From Dactylosporangium sp. AC04546 (GTDB lineage: Bacteria; Actinomycetota; Actinomycetes; Mycobacteriales; Micromonosporaceae): a DNA stretch of 64,000 bases. A model generated the notes under the pieces. It searched no databases and was not told the DNA's origin. It saw nothing but the letters and a program-made list of their open reading frames with translations. The stretch lies in the NCBI RefSeq assembly GCF_022095675.1, contig NZ_JAHYSG010000024.1, forward strand, positions 55,134-119,133. Direction: 5' to 3'. Each line of letters opens with the position of its first letter. The stretch's first letter is position 1. The position numbers were made by a program, and so were the translations under genes. Positions 48,985-56,972 of the stretch are shown here, piece after piece.

Positions 48985-49977
48985 ATGACTGATCGACGGC
49001 GGGTGACAGTGCGCGACATCGCCGCGGCGACGGGGCTGTCGATCGCGACCGTGTCGCGGGCGCTGAACGGGCACGCCACCGTCACGGCGGCGACCCGGGC
49101 GGTGGTCAACGAGGCGGCCGAGCGGCTGCGGACGGGATCGCACTCCTTCCGCGGCACCGTGTTCGTGCGCTGCCCGTACATCCTCACCGACTACTTCGGC
49201 CTGATCGTGTCGTCGATCGCCGAGACGCTGAGCCTGCACGGCCGCCAGCTGGTCCTGACCGCGGGCGAGGCCGCGGCACGCACCCCGCTGCTGGCCGACC
49301 TGGCCGGCCGCCAGGGCGTGGCCGGGGTGATCGTGATCCTGCCCCCGGAGCCCGGTTCGGAGCTGCTGGAGCTCCAGGGCCGCGGCGTCCCGTTCGTGGT
49401 GGTGGACCCGCGCACCGCCCTCCCGCGCGACATCGTGTCGGTATCGGCGGCGCACTTCGCGGGCGCCCGCGCGCTGACCGGCCACCTGGTCTCGCTCGGC
49501 CATCGCCGCATCGGCGTGATCGGCGGCCCGACGGAGTGGCTGGTGAGCGACGCCCGCCTGGCCGGGCACAACGCGGCGCTGGCCGACGTGGGCGTGCTGC
49601 CGTCACCGTCGCTGCTGCGCGCGGTGGAGCCGACGACGGAGCAGGGCTACCTCGCGGCGTCGTCGCTGCTGGACCTGCCGGCGCGCCCGACCGCGCTGGT
49701 GTGCTTCAACGACAAGGTCGCGGTGGGCGCGCTGCGGGCCGCGCTGGAGCGCGGCCTGCGGGTTCCCGCGGACCTGTCGGTGACGGGCTTCGACGACCTG
49801 GACCTGGCCCAGGCGACGGGCCTGACGACGGTGCGGCAGCCGCTGCAGGAGATGGGCCGGATGGCGGTGACCCTGCTGATCCGCCTGCTGGACCGGCACG
49901 AGCTGGACGCGCTGCACGTGGAACTGGCGACGGAACTGGTGGTACGGACGTCGAGCGCTCCTCCGCCCTCGGACTGA
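48985..49977 (+). CDS. LacI-family transcriptional regulator
   Basis: 330 residues. The N-terminal helix-turn-helix is textbook LacI: VTVRDIAAATGLSIATVSRA and LNGHATVTAATRAVV. The rest is the periplasmic-binding-protein-like sensor: GVAGVIVILPPEPGSELLEL, VPFVVVDPRTALPRDIVSVS, GHRRIGVIGGP and VCFNDKVAVGALRAALERGL, followed by VPADLSVTGFDDLDLAQAT. It senses an unknown sugar and most likely represses the divergent GH30 gene. The ATG follows a GATGTAACAG stretch; no strong ribosome site is visible, so a leaderless or weakly translated message is possible. Confidence 0.93.
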   Translation: MTDRRRVTVRDIAAATGLSIATVSRALNGHATVTAATRAVVNEAAERLRTGSHSFRGTVFVRCPYILTDYFGLIVSSIAETLSLHGRQLVLTAGEAAARTPLLADLAGRQGVAGVIVILPPEPGSELLELQGRGVPFVVVDPRTALPRDIVSVSAAHFAGARALTGHLVSLGHRRIGVIGGPTEWLVSDARLAGHNAALADVGVLPSPSLLRAVEPTTEQGYLAASSLLDLPARPTALVCFNDKVAVGALRAALERGLRVPADLSVTGFDDLDLAQATGLTTVRQPLQEMGRMAVTLLIRLLDRHELDALHVELATELVVRTSSAPPPSD

Positions 49978-50000
49978 CCCCGGCCACGCCCCGACGCTCC

Positions 50001-51254
50001 TCACCGCTGCCGCGGGGTGGACCTGGCCATGGCGGCCAGGCCGACGACGGCCGCGAGCGCCAGCGCGGCCGGGATGAGGAACACCCGCGGGAGTCCGGCG
50101 GCAGCGGCACCGACGCCACCGGCGGCACCGCCGAGGGCGGACGCGAGGGCGGTGGAGCTCATGAAGATCGCGGAGGCGGTGGCGACAGCGGTGGGCAGCA
50201 GGCGCTGGGCGACGATGATGCCGAGGGTGGCGAAGACGCCCCACACGCCGCCCATGAGGATCTGCCCGGCGAACAGGCCGACGGGGTTGCCGGTGACGGC
50301 GAAGCAGATGTTGGCCGCGACGCCGAACCCGGCTCCGAGGACCATCAGCTGCATCATGCCGGTCCGGCGGGCCACGATCACGGCGACGGGCATCAGGACG
50401 ATCTCGACCAGCGGCTGGATGCCGATGACGGCGCCGCTGAGCCCGGCCGGGAGGTGCAGCTGCGTGTTCATGTAGATCGGCAGGTAGGCGTACTTGATCG
50501 GCTCGCCCGCGTAGACGAGGACGTACAGGCCGGTGAAGGCCAGCAGCGGCAGCATCGCCCGCAGGCCCGGGCTAGGGCGTCCCGGTGGGGCGTCGTCGGG
50601 CCCGGCAGGGACGGCTGGCGCCCCGCGCAGCACGCCGAGCGGGGCGATCTGGGCGAGGGTGCAGATCGCTGTGGCGAGCAGCATCGTGCGCAGCGAGGTC
50701 TGGGCGGCGAGGAACGATCCGGCGACCGGGCCGACCACCCAACCGGCGGTCAGGGCCATCCGCACGATGGCGACCACGCCGTCGTTGTTCGGGCCGGGGT
50801 GCGCCTCGAGCTCGTCGTGGACGGCGGCGAAGAGCTGCGAGGTGGCCGCGCCACCGAACGCGCCGATGACCGCGGTGATGACGTAGGGCATCCAGAGCTC
50901 GGTCGAGTACGCGATGCCCACCCAGCCTGCGAACCCGGCGATGGCGCACCAACGGAACAGCCCGAGCCGCCGGCCGGTGCGATCCGAGCGCCGGCCGACG
51001 AGGAACCCGGCCACCGGCGCGGTCAGGCTCGTCAGGTAGAACAGCCCCGCCGCGGTCAGTGAGGCGTGCAGCTCGTTGACCAGGAACGACGCGATCTGCG
51101 GAGCGGCCGCCGAGAACCCCAGCGCGGACAGGAAGACCGCGAGCGTCGCGCCGCGGTACAGCGGCGACGCGAAGGTCAGCCGCAGCGCCGACACATGCGC
51201 CACCGGCTCGTCGAGCGCCGGATCAGTCGGCTGGACCTGCTCGGGAAGGGTCAT
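50001..51254 (-). CDS. MFS sugar-efflux-type transporter
   Basis: 417 residues with 12 hydrophobic helices. RGATLAVFLSALGFSAAAPQ, LVGRRSDRTGRRLGLFRWCA (motif A) and LPIYMNTQLHLPAGLSGAVI resemble the SetA/sugar-efflux branch of the major facilitator superfamily. The ATG at 51254 is preceded by a promoter containing a 25-nt palindrome and by a TetR gene on the same strand, so it is very probably the efflux pump controlled by that TetR. Its substrate is unknown. The LacI gene ends 23 bases away, convergently. Confidence 0.87.
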   Translation of the reverse strand: MTLPEQVQPTDPALDEPVAHVSALRLTFASPLYRGATLAVFLSALGFSAAAPQIASFLVNELHASLTAAGLFYLTSLTAPVAGFLVGRRSDRTGRRLGLFRWCAIAGFAGWVGIAYSTELWMPYVITAVIGAFGGAATSQLFAAVHDELEAHPGPNNDGVVAIVRMALTAGWVVGPVAGSFLAAQTSLRTMLLATAICTLAQIAPLGVLRGAPAVPAGPDDAPPGRPSPGLRAMLPLLAFTGLYVLVYAGEPIKYAYLPIYMNTQLHLPAGLSGAVIGIQPLVEIVLMPVAVIVARRTGMMQLMVLGAGFGVAANICFAVTGNPVGLFAGQILMGGVWGVFATLGIIVAQRLLPTAVATASAIFMSSTALASALGGAAGGVGAAAAGLPRVFLIPAALALAAVVGLAAMARSTPRQR

Positions 51255-51327
51255 CCGCGGTGCCTCCACATCACGTCGCGGAGCAGCGGCTCGGCCCTGG
51301 CGGCCGGCCCGAGCATGCCCGTGGCGA

Positions 51328-51359
51328 CAGATTCTTCCAATGGAAGAATCTGCGGTCAA
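51328..51359 (-). promoter_or_regulatory. MFS promoter with perfect 25-nt TetR-type operator
   Basis: Read leftward, TTGACC (complement of 51354-51359), a 17-base spacer and AAGAAT (complement of 51331-51336) make a promoter. The palindrome at 51328-51352 has 12-base arms (CAGATTCTTCCA and its complement) around one central A and covers the -10 and spacer. A bound TetR dimer would exclude RNA polymerase. Confidence 0.75.
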
Positions 51360-51369
51360 GGACGTCCGC

Positions 51370-52002
51370 TCAGGTCCGCTCGCGGTGCTCTACATGCGGC
51401 GACGGCGACGGCGGCAGCAGCCGTTCGAGCAGTGCGAGCGCCCGGCGTACGTCCACCGCCTCCGGGTCGAGCAGCCCCTGCAACTGCAGACCGTCGGACG
51501 CGGCGATGACAAGTGAGGCCGCGTCATCGGGATCGATGTCCGCGGCGATCGCGCCGGCGCGCTGCCCGACGCGGACCCGCTCGGCCAGATGCTCACGCAC
51601 CATGCGGAACCGGTCGCGGACGAAGTCCCGGGTCAGCGGATGCTGCTCGCCCTGCAGAGCGTCGGTGGTCAGCGTGGCGTACAGCTCGACGAGGCCGGGG
51701 ATCGTGCGGTTGCGCTCGGCACTGCGCTCCATCACCCCGACCGCTGACACCGAATCCGGCGGCGGGTCGTCGTGCTCACCCTGCTCGTGCGCGCGGTACA
51801 CCTCGACCAACAGCTCGTCACGCGACGGGAAGTAGTACCGCAACGCCGCATGCGAAACGCCGATCGCCTCACCGATCGCCCGCAGCGATGCGCCGACACC
51901 ACGCTCGGCGAACAGCTCGATGGCCCTGGCCAGGATCTCCGCACGCCGTACCGCGGCCTTCCGGTACGACCGCTCCCGACCCTCCGCGCCATGCTTCTCC
52001 AC
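51370..52002 (-). CDS. TetR-family transcriptional regulator
   Basis: 210 residues. HTH domain: RRAEILARAIELFAERGVGA, SLRAIGEAIGVSHAALRYYF and PSRDELLVEVYRAHE; the remainder is a TetR_C_6-like ligand domain (LVELYATLTTDALQGEQHPL; VREHLAERVRVGQRAGAIAA). It ends 17 bases before the palindromic promoter of the MFS gene, so the gene order regulator - operator - pump on one strand suggests it represses the pump. Whether it also controls its own promoter is not evident. Confidence 0.9.
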   Translation of the reverse strand: MEKHGAEGRERSYRKAAVRRAEILARAIELFAERGVGASLRAIGEAIGVSHAALRYYFPSRDELLVEVYRAHEQGEHDDPPPDSVSAVGVMERSAERNRTIPGLVELYATLTTDALQGEQHPLTRDFVRDRFRMVREHLAERVRVGQRAGAIAADIDPDDAASLVIAASDGLQLQGLLDPEAVDVRRALALLERLLPPSPSPHVEHRERT

Positions 52003-52175
52003 CCGCGCATCGTATGGGGATCCCAGATCCGATCGCCGCCACAGAACAGCGAGCCGGCCGCGGAACGGCTGGGACGTGTGTGGGACGCGCTGCCGCTGCC
52101 GGAGACGGCATTGAGCGCCTTCGGCACGCGCGCCCCCTCGCTCCGCCCGGACCCGGCGGATGCGACGATCGGGGC

Positions 52176-53036
52176 ATGACGCTGGCGGTGCTGGGGACCG
52201 GAATCATGGGCGCGGCGATGGCGCGCAACTGGCTGAAGGCCGGGCAGGAGGTGCGGGTCTGGAACCGCACCCGCGCGGCGGCCGAGCCGCTCGCCGCCGA
52301 CGGGGCGGTCGTCGCGGGCTCGCCGGCCGAGGCGGTCGCGGGGGCCGACGTGGTCGTCACCATGCTGTTCGACGCGCCGGTCGTCGAGGAGGTCATGACG
52401 GCCGCGGCACCGGGCCTTGCCGCAAATGCCCTCTGGCTGCAGATGAGCACCGTCGGGGCCGACGGCGCCGACGCGCTCGGGGCGCTCGCCGGGCGGCTCG
52501 GCCTGGTGTACGTCGACGCGCCCGTCCTCGGCACGCGCGGCCCCGCCGAGCAGGGCAAGCTCAACGTCCTCGCCTCTGGACCGGCCGAGGTACGGCAGCA
52601 GGTCGAGGAGCTGGCCGGGCCGATCGCGGCCAAGGTGACCTGGCTCGGCGAGGCCGGCGCCGCCAGCCGCACCAAGCTCGTCGTCAACAGCTGGGTGATG
52701 ACGACCGTCGCCGCGACCGCGCAGAGCGTGGCCCTCGCCGACGCGCTCGGCATCGACCCGAAGCTGTTCCTGGGGCTCATCGCGGGCGGCCCGCTCGACC
52801 AGCAGTACGCCCAGCTCAAGGGCGCGGCCATGATGGACCGCGACTACCCGGTGGCCTTCCCGGCGAGCGGCGCCGCGAAGGACGCCCGCCTCGTCGGCGA
52901 GCTGGGCGCCCAGGCCGGCATCGACACGTCGGTCGTCGACGCGGCGCGCCGCCTGCTCGAAACCGCGGTCGAGCGCGGCTACCACGAGCACGACATGGCC
53001 GCCCTGTACGAGGCCGTGCGCACGCCCGAGCAGTGA
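52176..53036 (+). CDS. NAD(P)-dependent beta-hydroxyacid dehydrogenase family protein
   Basis: 286 residues. The N-terminal Rossmann motif VLGTGIMGAAMARNWLKAGQ, EVRVWNRT (Arg after the second strand favours NADP), the substrate loop in YVDAPVLGTRGPAEQGKLNV and the catalytic lysine region SRTKLVVNSWVMTTVAATAQ match the 3-hydroxyisobutyrate/6-phosphogluconate dehydrogenase superfamily. The substrate is unknown; reductive aminases and glyoxylate reductases share this fold. The stop overlaps the start of the following gene (GTGA), so they are co-translated. Confidence 0.88.
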   Translation: MTLAVLGTGIMGAAMARNWLKAGQEVRVWNRTRAAAEPLAADGAVVAGSPAEAVAGADVVVTMLFDAPVVEEVMTAAAPGLAANALWLQMSTVGADGADALGALAGRLGLVYVDAPVLGTRGPAEQGKLNVLASGPAEVRQQVEELAGPIAAKVTWLGEAGAASRTKLVVNSWVMTTVAATAQSVALADALGIDPKLFLGLIAGGPLDQQYAQLKGAAMMDRDYPVAFPASGAAKDARLVGELGAQAGIDTSVVDAARRLLETAVERGYHEHDMAALYEAVRTPEQ

Positions 53037-55611
53037 CGTTCGCGGCCGTCCACGCCGGCGACGTCGAGGCCACCGCGGCCGCGTTCGCCGGGCTGGGCGA
53101 GGAGCGCCGGCGCGCGCTGGCCGCGGAGGTCGTCGCCGGCTTCCGGCGCCACCGCACCGAGCGATGGAACACCGGCCGGGCCACGGCGCTCGCGGTCGCC
53201 GCCGTGGGCGGACTGCCGGGCGCAGCGGCGGCGGCGGACCTGCTCACGCACCCGACGGTGTTCCCCGGCGAGAGCGCGGTCGAGCCGGTGGTCGCCGCCG
53301 CCGGCGAGCGCGGCGTCCCCTGGCTCGGCGACCTGGCGGCCCGGCTCGCGCTGCGGCTGCCGGACGTCACGTCGCGCTGGCGGTTCACCGCCGGGCTGCT
53401 GCTGAGCACGGAGGTCGCGCCGCCGCCGGGCGCCGACCGCTTCGCCGAGCAGTGGCTCGCACTCCTCGACTGGCCTATGGAGGAGGTGCGGCACATCCCG
53501 ATCGCGGATCGGCTGCGGACCGATCCGTTTCTGGCGGTACTGCTGCCGCGGTTGTTCGAGATCGACGGCATCGGCGTGCGGCTGGGGTCGGTGAACGACG
53601 ACCGGTCCGAGCGGCAGGCGATGCTGCACGCGCTGGCCCAGCTCGCCGCGGAGGGGCTGCTCGACCGGGCCGCGCTCCTCGACGGCTGCCTGGGCCGGCT
53701 CCTGCGGGGCGACCGGCCCGCCGCGGTACGCACGTTCCTGACGCTGCTCGACCTGCTCCAGCCGACGGAGGAGGAGGTCGGCCGGCGGTCCGGCGACTAC
53801 CTGCGGCTGCTCGCCGACGGCCCCGGTCCGGCCGCGGCGATGGCCCAGCGGACGCTGCGGGACCGGGCCGACCCCGATGCGGTCCTGGAGGTGTCCGCCG
53901 CCGTCCTGGCCCGACCGGAGAAGGGCGTCGTCACCGCGCAGCTGGCAATGCTGGACGCGCTCGTCCGGCGCCACCCGGAGCGGGCGCCAGAGGCGGTGGC
54001 CGTCGTCGCCGCAGCGCTCGACGCACTCCCGACTGACCTGCGCGACCGGGCGCAAGCGCTGCTCACCAAGCGCGACGTCGCCGCAATACGGCCGGCAGCC
54101 GCCGAACCACGCGGCGACGACCTGCCGCCCCGGCTCGCGCCACCGGCTCCGGCCGCGCCGATCACGAGCGCCGACGAGCTCGCGGAGGAGGTTGCCGCGC
54201 TGCCGGCCTCCCTGACAGCTCTGACGGCGGCGCCGCTGGAGCGGGTCCTGGACGGCCTGGTCCGGCTGGCGGGCACGGACCGGCCGGCGCTGGCCCGGGC
54301 CCTGGATCCGGTACTGCGGCGGCGTCGGGTCCCGGCCGGCGGCTTCGCGTGGCAGCCGATGGCGCTGGACGGTCTGCTGGGCGGGGCGCTGTATGCGGCC
54401 GCTTCGCTGTCCACGGCTCCGGGGGCTGTGGCTGCGGTGGCGGGGGCCGGTCGTTGGGTACCCGCACCGCATCGGCTGCTGCAGGCGCGGCTGGCCGAGA
54501 TCGCGGACGCCGCCGGCGACGGCTACCCCGGTCTGCTCGCCGCACCGACCTCCAGCACCGGCGCCCTCGACCCCGGCGTACTCCTCGACCGCCTGGGCGC
54601 GCTCGGCGAACGGGAGCCGTGGCCCGGGGACCTGCACCAGGCACTCCTGCGCCTTCCGGCGGTCCCCGACCCGGCCGCCGCGAAGCGCGCCGCCAAACTT
54701 CGCACCCCGGCCGGCGCCCGCGTGGCCGCCTGGCTGCGCGCCGGTGGGCTGGCCGACGTCACGACCGAGGTCGTCACTGTCCCGGGCGAGGAGTTGGTGA
54801 CCGCGTCACGCTGGGACTGGGTCCCGGAGCGGCGAACCGTCGTCCGGGTGACCGGCGGCGGGATGTTCGGTCCGTTCCGGGCGTCCGCGGTCGACCACCG
54901 CGAGTGGAGCGGGTTGTGGCCCGCGGTGCTGCCGGGCTATCGGCAGCTGGCCGCCGCGTACGCCCTGCCCGACATCGCGGCCGCCGCCGACCTCGACCGC
55001 AGGGGCGGCGCGGCGGTGCTGCCGTCGCTGGCCGACTGCACGGGCCCGGGCGGGGACGCGTTCGACCTGGTGCTCGCGTACGGCCTGGCAGCCCGCCACG
55101 ACATCGACCGCTCCGCGGCCCTCGACGCGCTGCTCGCCGTCGCGGCCGACGGGCAGCTGGACCCGCAGGGCGTCGGCCGCTGGCTCGGCGAACTGGCGGC
55201 GTCCGGGCCGCACACGCCGCCCGTTCGGACGGTCGGTCGGTCGACCGACCGAACCCACGCCACGAACCCGACGCTCGGTCGGTCGACCGACCGAACCCAC
55301 ACCACGAACCCGACGCTCGGTCGGTCGACCGACCGGCGCTGGTCCTCACCCGCGTCGTTGCGCCGCTGCGCGACGCGGCCGAGGCCGGCGCGGTGCTCAC
55401 GGTCTGGCGCCTGCTCGCCGCCGCCCTGCCGCCCCTGCTGGCCTCCACCCCGCCAACCCGCGGCACGCCCGACCTGCTGATGCTCGCCGCGCGGCTCGCC
55501 ACCGTGACCGGGGTGCGGCTGCCGGTCGCCGGCCTCGACGACGCCGCGGCCCGCGGGGGCGGGAGCCGCCTCGCCGTCGAGGCGCGCCGCCTCCGCGACG
55601 CCATCGCATAG
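53033..55611 (+). CDS. HEAT-like DUF6493-type protein, frameshifted near its 3' end
   Basis: From the GTG at 53033 one frame encodes about 740 residues of Ala/Leu-rich helical repeats (EERRRALAAEVVAGFRRHRT; GLLDRAALLDGCLGRLLRGD; PLERVLDGLVRLAGTDRPAL), resembling the uncharacterised DUF6493 group. At 55231-55335 three palindromic repeats interrupt it. After them that frame becomes shadow-like and stops at 55480, while the natural C-terminus (ALVLTRVVAPLRDAAEAGAV and LTVWRLLAAALPPLLASTPP) continues in another frame to 55611. The repeat insertion therefore broke the frame, unless slippage or assembly error explains it. Coupled to the dehydrogenase upstream. Function unknown. Confidence 0.7.
55231..55335. 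repeat. Three palindromic repeats, 42-nt period, inside a coding gene
   Basis: TCGGTCGGTCGACCGACCGA occurs at 55233-55252 and 55275-55294, and an 18-nt version at 55318-55335. The centres are exactly 42 bases apart; the linkers (AACCCACGCCACGAACCCG type) differ at one base. Each copy can form a perfect hairpin. The array looks like a REP-type insertion. Confidence 0.9.
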
Positions 55612-55612
55612 G

Positions 55613-56752
55613 GTGGGCGGCGTGCGGCGGCGGGCGCTCCTGGGGCTGTTCGGTGCGATGCTCACCGGCTGCGATGTCTCCGTCGCGGCCGCACCCGTCA
55701 GCCCGTGGAAGCTCCCGGTGGCAGCGCCGGAGCCCTGGGCGCCACCCCAAGCCGGCAACGAGGCCACGCTTCGAGCGGTGCTCCAGCGGTACCAGAACCT
55801 CTTCCCGAGCGCAGTGGTGTTCGCGGCCGTCGACGGGCACGTCGTCGCGCACTTCGCCGTCGGGGACGCGGTGCGGTACGGCGCCGAGCCCGTTCCGGCC
55901 ACGACCGGCACGCTCTACGACCTGGCGTCGCTGACCAAGGTGTTCACGGCGGTCCTGGTGCTCCGGCTGCACGAGCAGGGGGCGGTGCAGCTCGACTCGC
56001 CAGCGTATCGATTTCTACCACTGTTCAGTGGCAAGCCGGACATCACCGTCCGCATGCTGCTGACCCACACGTCCGGGCTGTCCAAGGACACGCCGCTGGC
56101 CGGCGAGACACCGGCCGAGCGGCTCGCCCACGTGCTGCGCGCGCCGCCCGTCGCCGCGCCCGGCAGCGGGTACATCTACGCGGACCAGAACTTCATCGCG
56201 CTCGGGGCGCTCGCCGAGCGGCTCGGCGGCGAGCCGCTCGACCGGCAGGTGCGGCGGCAGATCGCGGCGCCGCTGGGGATGGCCGACACCGGGTACCGGC
56301 CGCCGGCGGCGCTGCTGCCGCGCATCGCGGCGACCGAGGGCACCCTGCGCGGTACCGTGCACGACCCGTCAGCGGCGGCGTTCGGCGGGGTGGCCGGGCA
56401 CGCGGGGCTGTTCGCGACGGCGGCGGACGTGGCGCTGCTCGGCCGGGCGCTGATGACCGGCGGCCCGCTGCTGCGGCCGCCCACGATCGAGCTCATGCGC
56501 ACGAACCACAACGCCGCGTTCGGCCCGTCCGCCGCGCACGGGCTGGGCGTCGACCTCGACCAGGCGTGGTACATGGGCCGTCTGGCCGGCCACGGCGCCT
56601 TCGGCCACACCGGATTCACCGGGACGTCGATCGTCGTGGAGCCGCGCCGGCGGGTCGTGCTCGTGCTGCTCACCAACCGGGTGCACCCGAGCGCGTCCGC
56701 GCCCAGCCCCAACCCGGCCCGCAAGGCCGTCGCCGACGCGCTCGCCGCGTGA
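55613..56752 (+). CDS. Lipoprotein serine hydrolase, beta-lactamase/PBP-like fold
   Basis: 379 residues. The N-terminus (RRRALLGLFGAMLTGC) ends in a lipobox LTGC, so it should be a lipid-anchored outer-face protein. The class C beta-lactamase/DD-peptidase fold is shown by SLTK (active Ser) in LYDLASLTKVFTAVLVLRLH, YADQN in place of the YxN motif, and GHTGFTG in the KTG position, with LLTHTSGLS between. Length and motifs fit esterase or DD-peptidase-like beta-lactamase family members acting on wall or exogenous esters. The GTG at 55613 sits right after the previous stop; a GTG at 55622 is the alternative. Confidence 0.85.
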   Translation: MGGVRRRALLGLFGAMLTGCDVSVAAAPVSPWKLPVAAPEPWAPPQAGNEATLRAVLQRYQNLFPSAVVFAAVDGHVVAHFAVGDAVRYGAEPVPATTGTLYDLASLTKVFTAVLVLRLHEQGAVQLDSPAYRFLPLFSGKPDITVRMLLTHTSGLSKDTPLAGETPAERLAHVLRAPPVAAPGSGYIYADQNFIALGALAERLGGEPLDRQVRRQIAAPLGMADTGYRPPAALLPRIAATEGTLRGTVHDPSAAAFGGVAGHAGLFATAADVALLGRALMTGGPLLRPPTIELMRTNHNAAFGPSAAHGLGVDLDQAWYMGRLAGHGAFGHTGFTGTSIVVEPRRRVVLVLLTNRVHPSASAPSPNPARKAVADALAA

Positions 56753-56765
56753 GGCCCCGGTCACG

Positions 56766-56793
56766 TTGCCCGCGGCGGCCGGTGCGGTACAGT
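56766..56793 (+). promoter_or_regulatory. Promoter of the DAHP synthase leader
   Basis: TTGCCC (56766-56771), a 16-base spacer and TACAGT (56788-56793). The leader-peptide GTG begins at 56800, where transcription should start, so the leader would be translated without a 5' untranslated region. Confidence 0.6.
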
Positions 56794-56799
56794 GGCGGC

Positions 56800-56862
56800 G
56801 TGATTCGGTGGTATTGGCGCTTTACCGTGGCTCCGGGTGGAGCCGGCGGCCGTTTGCGCTGA
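56800..56862 (+). CDS. Aromatic-rich leader peptide of the DAHP synthase attenuator
   Basis: A 20-residue frame, MIRWYWRFTVAPGGAGGRLR, begins with GTG at the predicted transcription start. Residues 4-8 are W-Y-W-R-F, an extreme concentration of all three aromatic amino acids, directly ahead of the gene for the first enzyme of aromatic biosynthesis. This is what a ribosome-stalling sensor of Trp, Tyr and Phe supply would look like. Confidence 0.75.
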   Translation: MIRWYWRFTVAPGGAGGRLR

Positions 56863-56912
56863 ACGCCAGTCACCCGGAGCCAGCAAGGGCAGAGACCTCG
56901 GTCTCTGCCCTT
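56828..56912 (+). promoter_or_regulatory. Transcription attenuator structures upstream of DAHP synthase
   Basis: TGGCTCCGGGTG (56828-56839) pairs with CACCCGGAGCCA (56871-56882) in a 12-bp stem that spans the end of the leader. A terminator follows: AAGGGCAGAGAC (56885-56896), loop CTCG, GTCTCTGCCCTT (56901-56912). The first stem can extend by four pairs (56820-56823 with 56885-56888) into the terminator arm, so the two may compete. Confidence 0.7.
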
Positions 56913-56972
56913 CGTCGTGTCACACGGCGGGCTGGTTGTCCGATGAGCCCGCCGCCAACCTGGGAGGGCCTC

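Noticed and set aside
55231..55335. The 42-nt repeats as a CRISPR array
   Set aside because: The spacer parts are nearly identical to each other, there are only three units, the repeat is a perfect palindrome inside a coding gene, and no cas genes are nearby.
55318..55480. The frame continuing from the HEAT-like gene to the stop at 55480 as the true C-terminus
   Set aside because: It reads RRWSSPASLRRCATRPRPAR, a Cys/Pro/Arg-rich shadow, whereas the neighbouring frame continues with the gene's helical Ala/Leu character to 55611.
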